Part shown: in pieces, positions 36,087-45,209 of the stretch | Position numbering within the stretch: the first letter of the stretch is position 1 | Layout of the letters: each line of letters opens with the position of its first letter | Assembly: GCA_023150935.1 (NCBI GenBank) | Contig: JAKLJW010000007.1 | Location: 1-64,000, forward strand | Direction: 5' to 3' | Source: Candidatus Binatia bacterium | GTDB lineage: Bacteria > Desulfobacterota > Binatia > HRBIN30 | DNA length: 64,000 nt | The notes under the pieces: generated by a model | What the model saw: only the letters and a program-made list of their open reading frames with translations | The model's database searches: none | What the model was told of the DNA's origin: nothing | Program-made: the position numbers and the translations under genes

Positions 36087-37373
36087 ATGAAGAACGTGAC
36101 ACTTCGCGTGTTCAGTCTTCTTTGCGCCACGGCTGCCGCCGTGGTCGCGTGGGTGCTGGTTGCGGCGGTGCGGCCGGACTTCGTTGTGCTGGCCGGCGCC
36201 GCGCTGGCTGCCTTCCTGTCGAGCGGCTTCCTGCTGCTGCGGGTTGTTGACCCGGGCACCGACCAGACCATCCGGAGGCGCCGGTTGGTCTGGCTTCTGG
36301 CCGGCGCCGCGGTCTACATGTCGGTCGCCCAGTTCACGGTCGGCCGCCAGCCGCCACGAACGCTCGACGATCCGGTGGCGTCCCCCAACGTGAAGTACTG
36401 GACACTGCCGGACGGGGGACGCCTCGCGTACCTCCACACCCCGGCAAAAGGGAAGCGGCGCGATACTCCGGTGGTGATGCTGCACGGCGGCCCCGGCATC
36501 CCGGCGCTCCCCGTCATCGAAGCGAAGGGAGTCCGACCGCTCGACTTTCTCGCCGCCGATGGCTTCGCCGTCTATTACTACGACCAGCGCGGCGCCGGGT
36601 TTTCGAGCCGCGTCGACCTGCGCCGCGAAGATGCGTATTCGGTTGCCGGCCATGTGGCGGACCTCGAGGCGGTGCGAGCGGCGCTCGGGGCCGAACGCAT
36701 GGTGCTGGTGGGGCACGGATGGGGTGCCACGCTGGCAGCGAACTACGCACTCGCGCATCCCGAACACGTAGCCCGGCTGGTCGTCATCGCGCCGGCACCG
36801 CTCTGGTATCCCGCGTTCGAGGAGATGGTGACCCCCGACGCACGGGCCACACTGACCGAGGTTCAGGCGTCGACCCTGGCTCTCCTCGAACAGCCCCCGT
36901 TCCGTCTCGTCATCGGCAGATTGACGGCCACCACCAGCCGCAAGGCGGCGCACACGATGGTCGAAGACTACGAAGTCGATCAATGGTGGACCCGCAGCCT
37001 GGAAGCTGAGGGGCGGCTCGCGCAACCCAATCTGGTATGCAACAGCGACCCGGCGCGCCTGCTGCCTCCGGTTCTCGGCGTCGGTTATTTCGCCCACAGC
37101 TATACGCTCGCCGACGCGTTGCAGCTCCCCGACCCGCGACCCGCCCTGGAGAAACTCCAGGTGCCGGTGCTCATTGTACGCGGGATCTGCGACTACATCC
37201 GCTGGGAGGTGGCGCACGAGTACCTCACCACCCTCCCGGGCGCCAAGTACGTGGCCGTACCCGCCGGCGGCTATCTCCTCTGGGTGGAACAACAGTCGCT
37301 CCTCGAAACGGTGGTGGGGGCGTTCCTGCGCGGCGAAGAGGTTCCGCTGGCGTTCCACCATCCGAGGGACTGA
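36087..37373 (+). CDS. Membrane-anchored alpha/beta-hydrolase-like protein lacking catalytic Ser and His
   Basis: A 428-residue protein with three hydrophobic helices at the N-terminus (residues ~4-28, 32-54, 67-85), followed by an alpha/beta-hydrolase domain resembling proline iminopeptidase (HGGPGIPA, YYDQRGAGFSS). The nucleophile elbow reads VGHGWGA, with glycine (G211) where serine is expected. The usual histidine site reads AGGYLLW, with tyrosine (Y395). The acid D368 (GICDYI) is kept. The frame is otherwise intact, so this looks like a conserved non-catalytic relative or a decaying enzyme rather than a truncated gene. Role unknown. Confidence 0.75.
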   Translation: MKNVTLRVFSLLCATAAAVVAWVLVAAVRPDFVVLAGAALAAFLSSGFLLLRVVDPGTDQTIRRRRLVWLLAGAAVYMSVAQFTVGRQPPRTLDDPVASPNVKYWTLPDGGRLAYLHTPAKGKRRDTPVVMLHGGPGIPALPVIEAKGVRPLDFLAADGFAVYYYDQRGAGFSSRVDLRREDAYSVAGHVADLEAVRAALGAERMVLVGHGWGATLAANYALAHPEHVARLVVIAPAPLWYPAFEEMVTPDARATLTEVQASTLALLEQPPFRLVIGRLTATTSRKAAHTMVEDYEVDQWWTRSLEAEGRLAQPNLVCNSDPARLLPPVLGVGYFAHSYTLADALQLPDPRPALEKLQVPVLIVRGICDYIRWEVAHEYLTTLPGAKYVAVPAGGYLLWVEQQSLLETVVGAFLRGEEVPLAFHHPRD

Positions 37374-37643
37374 ACGCCAGTACGCTCGCCACAGTTCTCG
37401 GCGCCGGTGTATTCCCGGCGCACTCCGTTCGAGCACAAGTCTCCGCGTCCAGATAGCTGCGGCGCCGCGTTGCCGGCTTGGTTGCCGGTCCGGTGTCGCA
37501 GCGGTACGGAACGTGCGTGAGCAAAGGGCGGATGCACCTCTACGTCGAACCGACGTCGAAGCGCTGTACCTGGTCGTGAAACCCATCTCGACGGAAGACC
37601 GCACGTAAAAGGCTGCGCTCCGCGAGCCGCAAGCGTCGACAGC

Positions 37644-38009
37644 ATGACAGACGATCGCCAGAGCCTCGGTGCGGCGGGAGAGCGGGTCGCCGAGAGCTTC
37701 CTGCGCCGTCTACGATATACGATCGTGGCACGCAACTACCGCACCCCGAGTGGCGAGATCGATCTCATAGCCCTCGACGGCCCCACGGTTGTGTTCGTCG
37801 AGGTCAAGACCCGCACCGGCACGGATCACGGCTCGCCTTTCGACGCCGTCAGCCGTCACAAGCAGCGGCAGATGACCCGCGCCGCACAGCGCTTCCTTGC
37901 CTCCCGGCGTCTGCTCGAGCGACCGGCCCGCTTCGACGTGGTCGGTATCTGGTGGAACGACGGCGAGCCACGCTGCGAGCTGATCCGCAACGCCTTCGAC
38001 GCCTGCTGA
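37644..38009 (+). CDS. yraN: YraN-family (UPF0102) endonuclease-like protein
   Basis: A 121-residue protein with the PD-(D/E)xK-type core of the YraN family: GERVAESFLRR, the GEID motif (D40), and FVEVKTR (E53, K55). The usual length is about 120. The family is found next to DNA-processing or ribosome genes and is predicted to be a nuclease related to Holliday-junction resolvases; the exact function is not established. It is followed by serS after 54 bases. The 270 bases upstream (37374-37643) hold no recognisable gene. Confidence 0.88.
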   Translation: MTDDRQSLGAAGERVAESFLRRLRYTIVARNYRTPSGEIDLIALDGPTVVFVEVKTRTGTDHGSPFDAVSRHKQRQMTRAAQRFLASRRLLERPARFDVVGIWWNDGEPRCELIRNAFDAC

Positions 38010-38063
38010 GGCCTCCCCGCGGTGACTGGAATCGGGCCGCCGCCCCGTGCTAACCAGCGGTTG

Positions 38064-39338
38064 ATGTTAGAGATGCGCCTGATCCGCGAACGGACCGACT
38101 ACGTCAAGACGGAACTCGCCAAGACGGGCTTCGAGGCCGCTGCCATCGACGCCATCGTCGCCGCCGATGCCCGCCGCCGCAGTCTGATTCAGCAAGTGGA
38201 GGCCTTGCGTGCCCATCGTGCCGAGGTTTCGCGCACGATCGGCCGCAGCGACCCCGCCGCGCGCACGCAACTCGTTGCCGACATGCGCGCCGTCGGCGAC
38301 CGCGTCAGCGCCCTCGAACAGGAACTGGCGGAAGCCGAGGCGGACGTCCAGCGGCGCATGCTGGAGGTCCCGAATATCCCCGACCCCTCGGTGCCGGTCG
38401 GGGCCGACGATCGGGCCAACACGGTTCTGCGCACCACGGGAACTCCGCGGGAGTTCGACTTCGCGCCGCGGCCGCACTGGGAACTCGGTCCGGCACTCGG
38501 CATTCTGGATTTCGACCGTGGCGTGAAGATCTCCGGCTCGCGGTTTTACGTCCTTACCGGCGCCGGGGCGCGCCTGCAGCGAGCGCTTATCGCGTGGATG
38601 CTCGACCTGCACACGCGGGTCCATGGTTTCACCGAGGTATACCCGCCCTATCTGGTCAAACAGGAGTGTCTCTACGGGGCCGGCCAGTTGCCGAAGTTCG
38701 CCGACAACATCTATCGCGACGCCGAGGACGATCTCTGGATGATCGGCACGGCGGAGATACCGGTGACCAACCTGCACCGCGACGAAATCCTCGAAGCGAG
38801 CGCATTGCCCCTGTCGTACGTCTCTTACACGGCGTGCTTCCGGCGCGAGAAGATGTCGGCCGGGCGGGACGTGCGCGGCATCAAGCGCGGGCATCAGTTC
38901 GATAAGGTCGAGATGTACAAGATCACCGCGCCGGCCAACTCTGCCGCCGCGCTGGATGACATCCTGCACGCCGCCGAAGCGGTCGCCAAAGGCCTCGCTA
39001 TCCCGCACCGGGTGATTTCAATCTGCACCGGGGACCTCGGCTTCACGGCCGCCAAGAAATACGATGTGGAGATGTGGGCGCCGGGTTGTGGCGAGTGGCT
39101 CGAAGTCAGCTCGTGCAGCAACTGTACCGACTTTCAGGCGCGGAGGGCCAACATCCGCTATCGCCCGGCGCCCCGCGCCAAGCCGGAATTCGTCCACACG
39201 CTCAATGGATCGGGCCTCGCCTTGCCGCGCGTGCTCATCGCGGTCCTGGAGAACTACCAGCAACCCGACGGCAGCGTCGTTGTACCCGAGGTCCTGCGAC
39301 CATTCATGGGCGCCGACCGCATCGTGCGCGGGAGCTGA
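38064..39338 (+). CDS. serS: Seryl-tRNA synthetase
   Basis: A 424-residue class II aminoacyl-tRNA synthetase that charges tRNA-Ser (and tRNA-Sec) with serine. The N-terminal helical arm (residues ~30-100) binds the tRNA long arm. The catalytic domain shows the family motifs: TAEIPVTNLH, the motif 2 region CFRREKMSAGRDVRGI, EVSSCSNCTDFQARR, and motif 3 NGSGLALPRVLIAVLENYQ. The start MLEMRLIRE at 38064 matches the family N-terminus. HxFDKVE is present as GHQFDKVE. Confidence 0.95.
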   Translation: MLEMRLIRERTDYVKTELAKTGFEAAAIDAIVAADARRRSLIQQVEALRAHRAEVSRTIGRSDPAARTQLVADMRAVGDRVSALEQELAEAEADVQRRMLEVPNIPDPSVPVGADDRANTVLRTTGTPREFDFAPRPHWELGPALGILDFDRGVKISGSRFYVLTGAGARLQRALIAWMLDLHTRVHGFTEVYPPYLVKQECLYGAGQLPKFADNIYRDAEDDLWMIGTAEIPVTNLHRDEILEASALPLSYVSYTACFRREKMSAGRDVRGIKRGHQFDKVEMYKITAPANSAAALDDILHAAEAVAKGLAIPHRVISICTGDLGFTAAKKYDVEMWAPGCGEWLEVSSCSNCTDFQARRANIRYRPAPRAKPEFVHTLNGSGLALPRVLIAVLENYQQPDGSVVVPEVLRPFMGADRIVRGS

Positions 39339-39347
39339 GTTCCTTCC

Positions 39348-39992
39348 TTACTCGTGTCCGCCGAGCTGGCGGTGGCGGAAGCAGTCGACGATGTGGTCGT
39401 TCACCATGCCGACGGCCTGCATGAAGGCGTAGCAGATCGTCGGGCCGACGAAGCGGAACCCGCGGGCCTTGAGGGCCCCGCTCATCGCTTCCGCGGCGGG
39501 CGTCCGGGCCGGCACGTCGCGCGGCCTGCGCCAGCGGTTCTGCAATGTCCTGCCCTCCGTGAAGCTCCAGAGCAGCCTTCCGAAGCTGCCTTCTTTCTCC
39601 TGCACGGCGACGAAGGCGCGGGCGTTGTCGATGGCCGCCGCGATCTTCAAGCGGTTGCGGACGATCCCGGGATCGGCCAGCAGGCGTTGCACTTCGCGGG
39701 CTCCGTACGCCGCCACCCGCTCCGGATCGAAGCCCGCAAAGGCGCGGCGGTAGTTGTCGCGCTTCTTCAGAATCGTCAGCCAGCTCAAGCCGGCCTGGGC
39801 GCCGTCGAGGATAAGATGTTCGAACAGCTCCCGATCGTCGCGGACGGGCACACCCCACTCTTCGTCGTGATAACGAACGTAGATCGGGTCGGCGCTCACC
39901 CACGCGCAGCGGATGCGTTTTCCGGTCACGAGTTTCACCGTACTGGAAAAGTCTCGGAGCTTTCTCTGGCCCGCAACGGCGTTCTCCGACAC
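39348..39992 (-). CDS. tag: DNA-3-methyladenine glycosylase I
   Basis: A 214-residue helix-hairpin-helix glycosylase that removes 3-methyladenine from alkylated DNA, the first step of base excision repair. Diagnostic features are RCAWVSADPIYVRYHDEEWG, the catalytic-pocket DGAQAGLSWLTILKKR, and the C-terminal zinc-site residues near DHIVDCFRHRQ. The family start corresponds to about residue 27, so a GTG at 39929 is a credible shorter start. It lies eight bases after the stop of the acyl-CoA ligase on the same strand, and is convergent with serS. Confidence 0.93.
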   Translation of the reverse strand: MSENAVAGQRKLRDFSSTVKLVTGKRIRCAWVSADPIYVRYHDEEWGVPVRDDRELFEHLILDGAQAGLSWLTILKKRDNYRRAFAGFDPERVAAYGAREVQRLLADPGIVRNRLKIAAAIDNARAFVAVQEKEGSFGRLLWSFTEGRTLQNRWRRPRDVPARTPAAEAMSGALKARGFRFVGPTICYAFMQAVGMVNDHIVDCFRHRQLGGHE

Positions 39993-39999
39993 GCGATCG

Positions 40000-41541
40000 T
40001 CAAACGATCTGCGTCGCGTGACCCTTCCAGTAGCGCTCCCTCAGGAGCCGCTTGTAGAGCTTGCCGGTCGGGTGGCGAGGCAACTCCGCCTCGAAGTCGA
40101 TCGAACGCGGGCATTTGTAACGCGCCAGTTGCTCCTGACAGAAGGCGATCAGCTCACGTTCCAATTCTGCACCGGCATCGCGCATGTCGATCGGCTGCAC
40201 GACCGCCTTCACTTCTTCGCCGAGCTCCTCGTTAGGCACGCCGAAGACGGCCACGTCGGCAACTTTCGGGTGCGTGACCAGCACATTCTCCGCCTCCTGC
40301 GGGTAGATGTTGACGCCGCCGGAGATGATCATGTTGGCCTTGCGATCGGTAAGGTACAGGAAGCCGTCGGCGTCGACGTAGCCGATGTCGCCGAGTGTCG
40401 ACCAACCCTGCGTATTGCGCGAGCCGGCCGTCTTCTCCGGATCGTTGTGGTATTCGAAACGCGGTCCTTTGGCGAAGTACACCGTTCCTATCTCTCCGGC
40501 CGGCAATTCCAGACCGTCTTCGCCGACGATGCGCACCTCGCCGAGCAGGGCGCGGCCAACCGAGCCCTTGTGCGCCAGCCAATCGGTCGAGTCGATCGCC
40601 GTGAAACCGTTGCCCTCCGTAGCGGCGTAGTACTCGTGCAGTACGGGTCCCCACCACGCGATCATCTGTTCCTTCACCGGAATCGGGCACGGGGCCGCGG
40701 CGTGGATCGCCACGCGCAGGCTCGACAGATCGTAGCGCGCCCTCTCCTCCTCGGGCAGCTTCAGCAGTCGCACGAACATCGTGGGTACCCACTGGCTATG
40801 GGTCACACGGTGCCGTTCGATCAAGCGTAACGCCTCGGCCGGATCGAACTTCTCCATGACGACCGTGGTACCGCCAAGGCGGTGCACGGTCATGCAGAAC
40901 CGCAGCGGTGCGGCGTGGTAAAGCGGCGCAGGCGACAGGTATACGGTGTCGGCGTCGGCGGCGTAGAGTGCGGTGACCAGATGGAAAAGGGGGTTCGGCG
41001 TTCCCACGGGACGGCCGGAAAGCGACAGCTTGACGCCTTTCGGACGGCCCGTCGTACCCGAGGAATACAGCATATCCTGGCCTTCGGCCTCGTCGCTCAC
41101 CGGCGTCTCCGGGTGCGCCGTCACCGCTTCCTCGTAGGCGGAGAACCCGGGGATGGTCCCGTCGAGCATGAATCGGGCCGCAATATCGCGTAGCGGTTCG
41201 ACCAACTGCGCCGCCGCCTCGCGTTTGTGGGCCGAGGTAAGAAAGACCCTGGCCCCGCAATCGCGGACGATGTACTCCATCTCGCCGGGGGTAAGCCTAG
41301 AGCTGACGGCCGTATAGTAGAGTCCGGACCGTTGGGCCGCCCAGGCGATCTCGAAGAACCGGGGGTGGTTCTCGAGGCACAGCGCGACGTGGTCGCCACG
41401 GCGCAAGCCAAGAGACCGAAACAGATGCGCGCAACGGTTCGAGCGCTCGTCGAGCTGGCGATAGGTTACGACCTCCCCACTGCCGGCCATGACGTAAGCG
41501 GGCTTGCCGGGAGTCGTCAGCGCATGCGTTCCGGGATACAT
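40000..41541 (-). CDS. Acyl-CoA synthetase / AMP-dependent ligase
   Basis: A 513-residue ANL-family ligase that activates a carboxylic acid with ATP and joins it to CoA. Motifs present: the P-loop-like YSSGTTGRPKG, YYAATEGNG, GDIGYVDADGFLYLTDR, and the C-terminal lysine in HPTGKLYKR. The N-terminal ~25 residues are shorter than in many FadD proteins. The specificity (medium, long or aromatic acid) cannot be inferred. Its stop is next to tag; the gap to the kinase gene upstream is 80 bases. Confidence 0.92.
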   Translation of the reverse strand: MYPGTHALTTPGKPAYVMAGSGEVVTYRQLDERSNRCAHLFRSLGLRRGDHVALCLENHPRFFEIAWAAQRSGLYYTAVSSRLTPGEMEYIVRDCGARVFLTSAHKREAAAQLVEPLRDIAARFMLDGTIPGFSAYEEAVTAHPETPVSDEAEGQDMLYSSGTTGRPKGVKLSLSGRPVGTPNPLFHLVTALYAADADTVYLSPAPLYHAAPLRFCMTVHRLGGTTVVMEKFDPAEALRLIERHRVTHSQWVPTMFVRLLKLPEEERARYDLSSLRVAIHAAAPCPIPVKEQMIAWWGPVLHEYYAATEGNGFTAIDSTDWLAHKGSVGRALLGEVRIVGEDGLELPAGEIGTVYFAKGPRFEYHNDPEKTAGSRNTQGWSTLGDIGYVDADGFLYLTDRKANMIISGGVNIYPQEAENVLVTHPKVADVAVFGVPNEELGEEVKAVVQPIDMRDAGAELERELIAFCQEQLARYKCPRSIDFEAELPRHPTGKLYKRLLRERYWKGHATQIV

Positions 41542-41621
41542 GGGTTAGTCCTCCTTGGACGGGGCGGGTCGGGGTCGCTTTCACGCGCGGTGCCAGCCCA
41601 CCGATTACGGCGCCGTGGTTC

Positions 41622-44060
41622 TCAGGGCATCGGGCCGATCACCGGGAGCTCGACTCGAAAGACTGTGCCCCGCGGTTGCTGCGGGCCGAAGCTTATGCTG
41701 CCACGGTGGGCCAGCACGATCTGTTTGGCGACGGCCAGGCCGATCCCCGATCCGTGCATTTTGGTCGTCTCGAAGAGCCGAAACACCTGCACCGCTTCCG
41801 GTATGCCGGGTCCCGTATCGCTGACGAGGATCTGGACGGTATCGGGTTCCAGGTGGACGACGCGGATACCGACGCGACCGGGGCCACGGTCGATGGCTTC
41901 GATGGCGTTCTTGACGAGGTTGTCGAAGACGCGCCGGAGCTTGTACTCGTCGGCGGTTATCTGCGGCAGCCGATCGTCGGCATCGAGGGTAAGATTGATG
42001 TCCCGGGCGGCCGCCACCGGCCGCCAGAGGTCGCGCACCTCCTCAAGAAAGCGCATCAGGTCGACCGGCTGGAGGTCGAGTCGCTGTTCGCGCGAGAACT
42101 CCATGAACTCCTTGATCAGGACATCCAATCGCCGAACCTCGCCGAGAATGCGCTCCAGCGACGCACGCACGCCTTCGAGCGGTTGCGACGGGTCCCGTTC
42201 CGCGCGGCGCACCAGCAGTTGGGCCTGCATGGAAATCCCGGCCAGCGGGTTGCCCAGGTCGTGCACGATCTGCGCCGCGATGGCACCGATATCGGCCAGT
42301 CTTTCCCGCTGCTGTGCCGCCTTTTGCAAGTCGCGCACCTCGGCTTCGGCGCGCCGGCGGGCAGTGATGTCGAGTCCGATGCCACCGACGTAACGCCGGC
42401 CACCCTCGTCGGTCACCGGGAACTTGAACATGACGAAATCGTGTTCTTCGCCATCGGCCCCCGGCACCGACTCGGCGACCTCGATGGTACGGTCCTCCCG
42501 CAGCACCGTGGCGTCGTTGCCGCGCAGGGCGCCGGCTACGGACGCAGGAAGGATGTCGAAATCGGTCCGACCCACGCACTCGGCGGCACCGACGCCGAAG
42601 AATCCCTCGAGCGCAGGGTTCATGTAGACGTAGCGGCCCGCGGCGTCCTTGATCCACGCCGGCGTCGGGCTGTTGCTCATGAACGCGTTGAAGCGCGCTT
42701 CGCTCTCCCGCAACGCCTGTTCGGCAATCCGCCGGTCGGTGATGTCGCGGAGCGAAGCGAACCCGACGGACTCGCCCTCCCATTCCGTGGCGACGACTCT
42801 CATTTCCGCGATGCCGGGACGACCGTCCGGCCGCACGATGTCCACCTCGGTAGCTTCACCGCTCACCAGCGGAGTACCGAACGGCTGCCCGAGCAGTTCG
42901 TTCTCGGCGCGGCCGAGCAATCGGGCGCCGGCCGGATTGACGAAACGCACGATGCCGTCCGGATCGACGACGACGATGCCGTCCGGGTTACTGGCGATAA
43001 TGCTGCGGAAGCGGGCCTCGCTGCGTCGCATCGCGGCTTCGGCGCGTTTGCGTTCGATGAAGTCGCCCGTCTGCCGCCCGATGGCATCGAGCGTCTGGGA
43101 CCAATCCGCCGCAGGCTCCAGCGCGTCCCGCCCGAAAAACACCATCACCCCCAGAGTCGCCTGCACGGTACGGATAGGGAACGCGTAGGCACCACGGAGA
43201 CCGAGTTCCCGAGCGCCTCCCTGGCGCACGAATATCGGCGCCGCGGCGAGGTCGCGCGTCCACAGCGCCTGGCCGCTGGCCCACACCTCGCCCGGCAATC
43301 CCCGGCCGGGCGGGAAGGCGAGTTGTTGCGTCGAAGCCACGAAGGCCGCCGCCGCCAGCCCCGGCGAGTGCCAGACCGTATCGAGGCGAATCAGGTCGGC
43401 GCTGTGGTCGACGCGCCAGAACTCGCCCACCTGCCACCCGATCGTCTCGCACACCGCTCGCAAAATCATCGGCGCGGCGACACTCAGCGAGGCGGATCCC
43501 GCCAGCACCTGAGTCACCGCGTGCTGCAGGGTCAGGCGGCTGGCAGCGCGTTTGCGGGCGCTGATGTCGCGCAGGACCCCGGTAAAGGAGCGCCGGCGGC
43601 CCACGCGCACCGGGCTCACGGCCACCTCCACGGGAATCTCGCTGCCATCTTTCCGCAGGGCAGTCAGTTCCCGCCCGACACCGATGATGCGAGCCTCGCC
43701 GGTACCAAGGTAGCGGGCGATGTATCCGTCGTGCTCCTCGCGGTACGGCGACGGCATCAGCATACTGACGTTCTTTCCGATCGCCTCCTCGGCACTGTAA
43801 CCGAACATCCCCGCGGCCGCCGGGTTGAACGACTCGATGCGACCGCGATCGTCGATCGTAATGATGGCGTCGGCGGCCGTGGCGAGTATGGCCCGGGTTT
43901 GCGCCTCACTGGTGCGCAAGGCTTCGAGCGCCGCGGCAAGCCCGTCGAGCGCTTCTTCGAGTACGGCAGCCTGATTGCGCCCCCGCCCCGCACGCTGGCG
44001 CAGCGTCGCCAGATGCCGTCGTGCGGCGCTGAGCCGGTCGTCAACCGCGTTGCCGTTCAT
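41622..44060 (-). CDS. PAS-GAF-PAS-PAS histidine kinase with FixL-like first PAS
   Basis: An 812-residue cytosolic sensor kinase without clear membrane spans. Order: N-terminal helix, PAS1 (~52-168), GAF (~178-335), PAS2 (~345-445), PAS3 (~455-570), dimerisation domain with phospho-acceptor H600 (IVHDLGNPL), and HATPase_c (NLVKNAIEAID, SDTGPGIPE, GSGIGLAVAKQ). PAS1 contains MLMPSPYREEHDGYIARY and RIIGVGR. H110 and R130 are spaced exactly like His200 and Arg220 of the FixL haem domain, so oxygen or redox sensing through haem is plausible. No response regulator is adjacent. The start at 44060 is supported by the domain plan. Confidence 0.88.
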   Translation of the reverse strand: MNGNAVDDRLSAARRHLATLRQRAGRGRNQAAVLEEALDGLAAALEALRTSEAQTRAILATAADAIITIDDRGRIESFNPAAAGMFGYSAEEAIGKNVSMLMPSPYREEHDGYIARYLGTGEARIIGVGRELTALRKDGSEIPVEVAVSPVRVGRRRSFTGVLRDISARKRAASRLTLQHAVTQVLAGSASLSVAAPMILRAVCETIGWQVGEFWRVDHSADLIRLDTVWHSPGLAAAAFVASTQQLAFPPGRGLPGEVWASGQALWTRDLAAAPIFVRQGGARELGLRGAYAFPIRTVQATLGVMVFFGRDALEPAADWSQTLDAIGRQTGDFIERKRAEAAMRRSEARFRSIIASNPDGIVVVDPDGIVRFVNPAGARLLGRAENELLGQPFGTPLVSGEATEVDIVRPDGRPGIAEMRVVATEWEGESVGFASLRDITDRRIAEQALRESEARFNAFMSNSPTPAWIKDAAGRYVYMNPALEGFFGVGAAECVGRTDFDILPASVAGALRGNDATVLREDRTIEVAESVPGADGEEHDFVMFKFPVTDEGGRRYVGGIGLDITARRRAEAEVRDLQKAAQQRERLADIGAIAAQIVHDLGNPLAGISMQAQLLVRRAERDPSQPLEGVRASLERILGEVRRLDVLIKEFMEFSREQRLDLQPVDLMRFLEEVRDLWRPVAAARDINLTLDADDRLPQITADEYKLRRVFDNLVKNAIEAIDRGPGRVGIRVVHLEPDTVQILVSDTGPGIPEAVQVFRLFETTKMHGSGIGLAVAKQIVLAHRGSISFGPQQPRGTVFRVELPVIGPMP

Positions 44061-44153
44061 TGTCTTCCGAATTCTTTGCTTCAAGCACATCCGCGGCAGC
44101 GGTCGCAAGCCGTTGCCCGCGCCGCCTTTCTCGCCGAGAAATCGCAGCCGCCC

Positions 44154-44182
44154 TTGCTCCGGTGCTACGCTTCTCCTGTAAT
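44154..44182 (+). promoter_or_regulatory. Candidate promoter upstream of phosphatase gene
   Basis: TTGCTC (44154-44159) and TGTAAT (44177-44182) are 17 bases apart, in the 258-base divergent region between the kinase and the phosphatase gene. The leader to the GTG at 44319 would be about 130 bases. Confidence 0.3.
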
Positions 44183-44318
44183 AGCAACCGTACGGTGCGG
44201 CAAGGAGGCAATACCGCATGAGTCGGACGGTACAGGTAGCGCTAGAGAAGCGCCCGAACAATCGTGGGCTCGGTCGCTGCCCGCATCGCCGGTGGCGGAT
44301 CGGCCCCGAAGTGTTCCC

Positions 44319-44975
44319 GTGACTTCGTCGCCGGAAGCTTCCGCCCCCGGGGTGCGCGAACTGATCCTCGTGCGTCACGGCGTCACCGACTGGAACGAAG
44401 CCGGCCGCCTCATGGGTCGCCGCCCCATTCCGATGAACGATCGCGGCCGGGTCCAGGCGCGCGCCGCCGCCCTCGCCCTCGGCGCCCGCCCGGTGGGAGC
44501 AGTGGTGGCGAGCCCGCAGTTGCGCACGCAGGAAACGGCGGCGATAGTCGCCGAAGCGCACGGGCTTTCCGTAGCCAGCGACGAAGCCCTCGCCGAAGTG
44601 TGGCTCGGGCGGTGGCAGGACCTCTCCCGCGCCGAACTCCGCGATGACCCCGACCTCGCGCATTACGGGCGCGATCCACTGCACGAGTGCGACGCCATCG
44701 AGTCGGCGACTTCAGTTCGCAGCCGGATTCTGGCTTTTCTCGATCGGCTCCGCGCGGCTACCGGCCCCCACACGGTGGTGGCGGTCTCGCACGGCGATCC
44801 CCTGCGCATAATGCTTGCCGAGTTGTTGGGCATGCCCCTGGCGGCGTACCGCCGCCTCGTCGTCGATCCCGGCTCGATCAGCATAGTGCGCTTCGGACGA
44901 CGCCAGCCGGTGCAGGTCCGTGTCATCAACTGGCTGCCCGAAGTCCCATGGCGTGTTCCAGAGACGAGTGGCTAA
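44319..44975 (+). CDS. Histidine phosphatase / phosphoglycerate-mutase-like protein
   Basis: A 218-residue member of the histidine phosphatase superfamily. The catalytic motif LVRHGVTDWNEAGRLMG contains the phospho-His, and the second histidine lies in VVAVSHGDPLRI. The region ASPQLRTQETAAIVAE carries the conserved Arg. The acidic pocket residue is in LAEVWLGRWQD. Family members include cobalamin-pathway CobC, mutases and broad phosphatases; context does not decide. The GTG at 44319 is the likely start, with a second GTG at 44358 as alternative. It is divergent from the kinase gene. Confidence 0.85.
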   Translation: MTSSPEASAPGVRELILVRHGVTDWNEAGRLMGRRPIPMNDRGRVQARAAALALGARPVGAVVASPQLRTQETAAIVAEAHGLSVASDEALAEVWLGRWQDLSRAELRDDPDLAHYGRDPLHECDAIESATSVRSRILAFLDRLRAATGPHTVVAVSHGDPLRIMLAELLGMPLAAYRRLVVDPGSISIVRFGRRQPVQVRVINWLPEVPWRVPETSG

Positions 44976-45120
44976 CCAGGGTCCATTGCCCGAACGGCGC
45001 GCCGGATGCCGGACCTCAAGTGCGGCGCGCAGCACCTGATCTTCTGCCGTTGCGGGCAGTCCGAGAACCCGGTCGAGGATCCGAAGGACGACCTGATGAC
45101 AGGGGATCTATACCCTCCGC

Positions 45121-45145
45121 TTCTCGCTTCTCGCTTCTCGCTTCC
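45121..45145. repeat. CTTCTCG heptamer tandem repeat
   Basis: Three copies of CTTCTCG followed by a partial copy, in the 234-base non-coding stretch (44976-45209) between the phosphatase and exporter genes. No gene or other signal is seen there. Confidence 0.6.
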
Positions 45146-45209
45146 GGACCCACTGCCCCCGTTCACCCGGATCCGCGCGCGCCGCGGTCAAGCTCACGAA
45201 GAGTACGGA

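Noticed and set aside
41676..44318. Very long open plus-strand frame (over 880 codons) opposite the histidine kinase
   Set aside because: It is antisense to a protein with complete PAS, GAF and kinase motifs; its translation is rich in Arg/His/Gly with no domain. Only its last part, from 44319, is a real gene.
44976..45209. Small genes in the gap between the phosphatase and the exporter
   Set aside because: All frames there are short or extend into antisense of the exporter, and the heptamer repeat indicates non-coding DNA.
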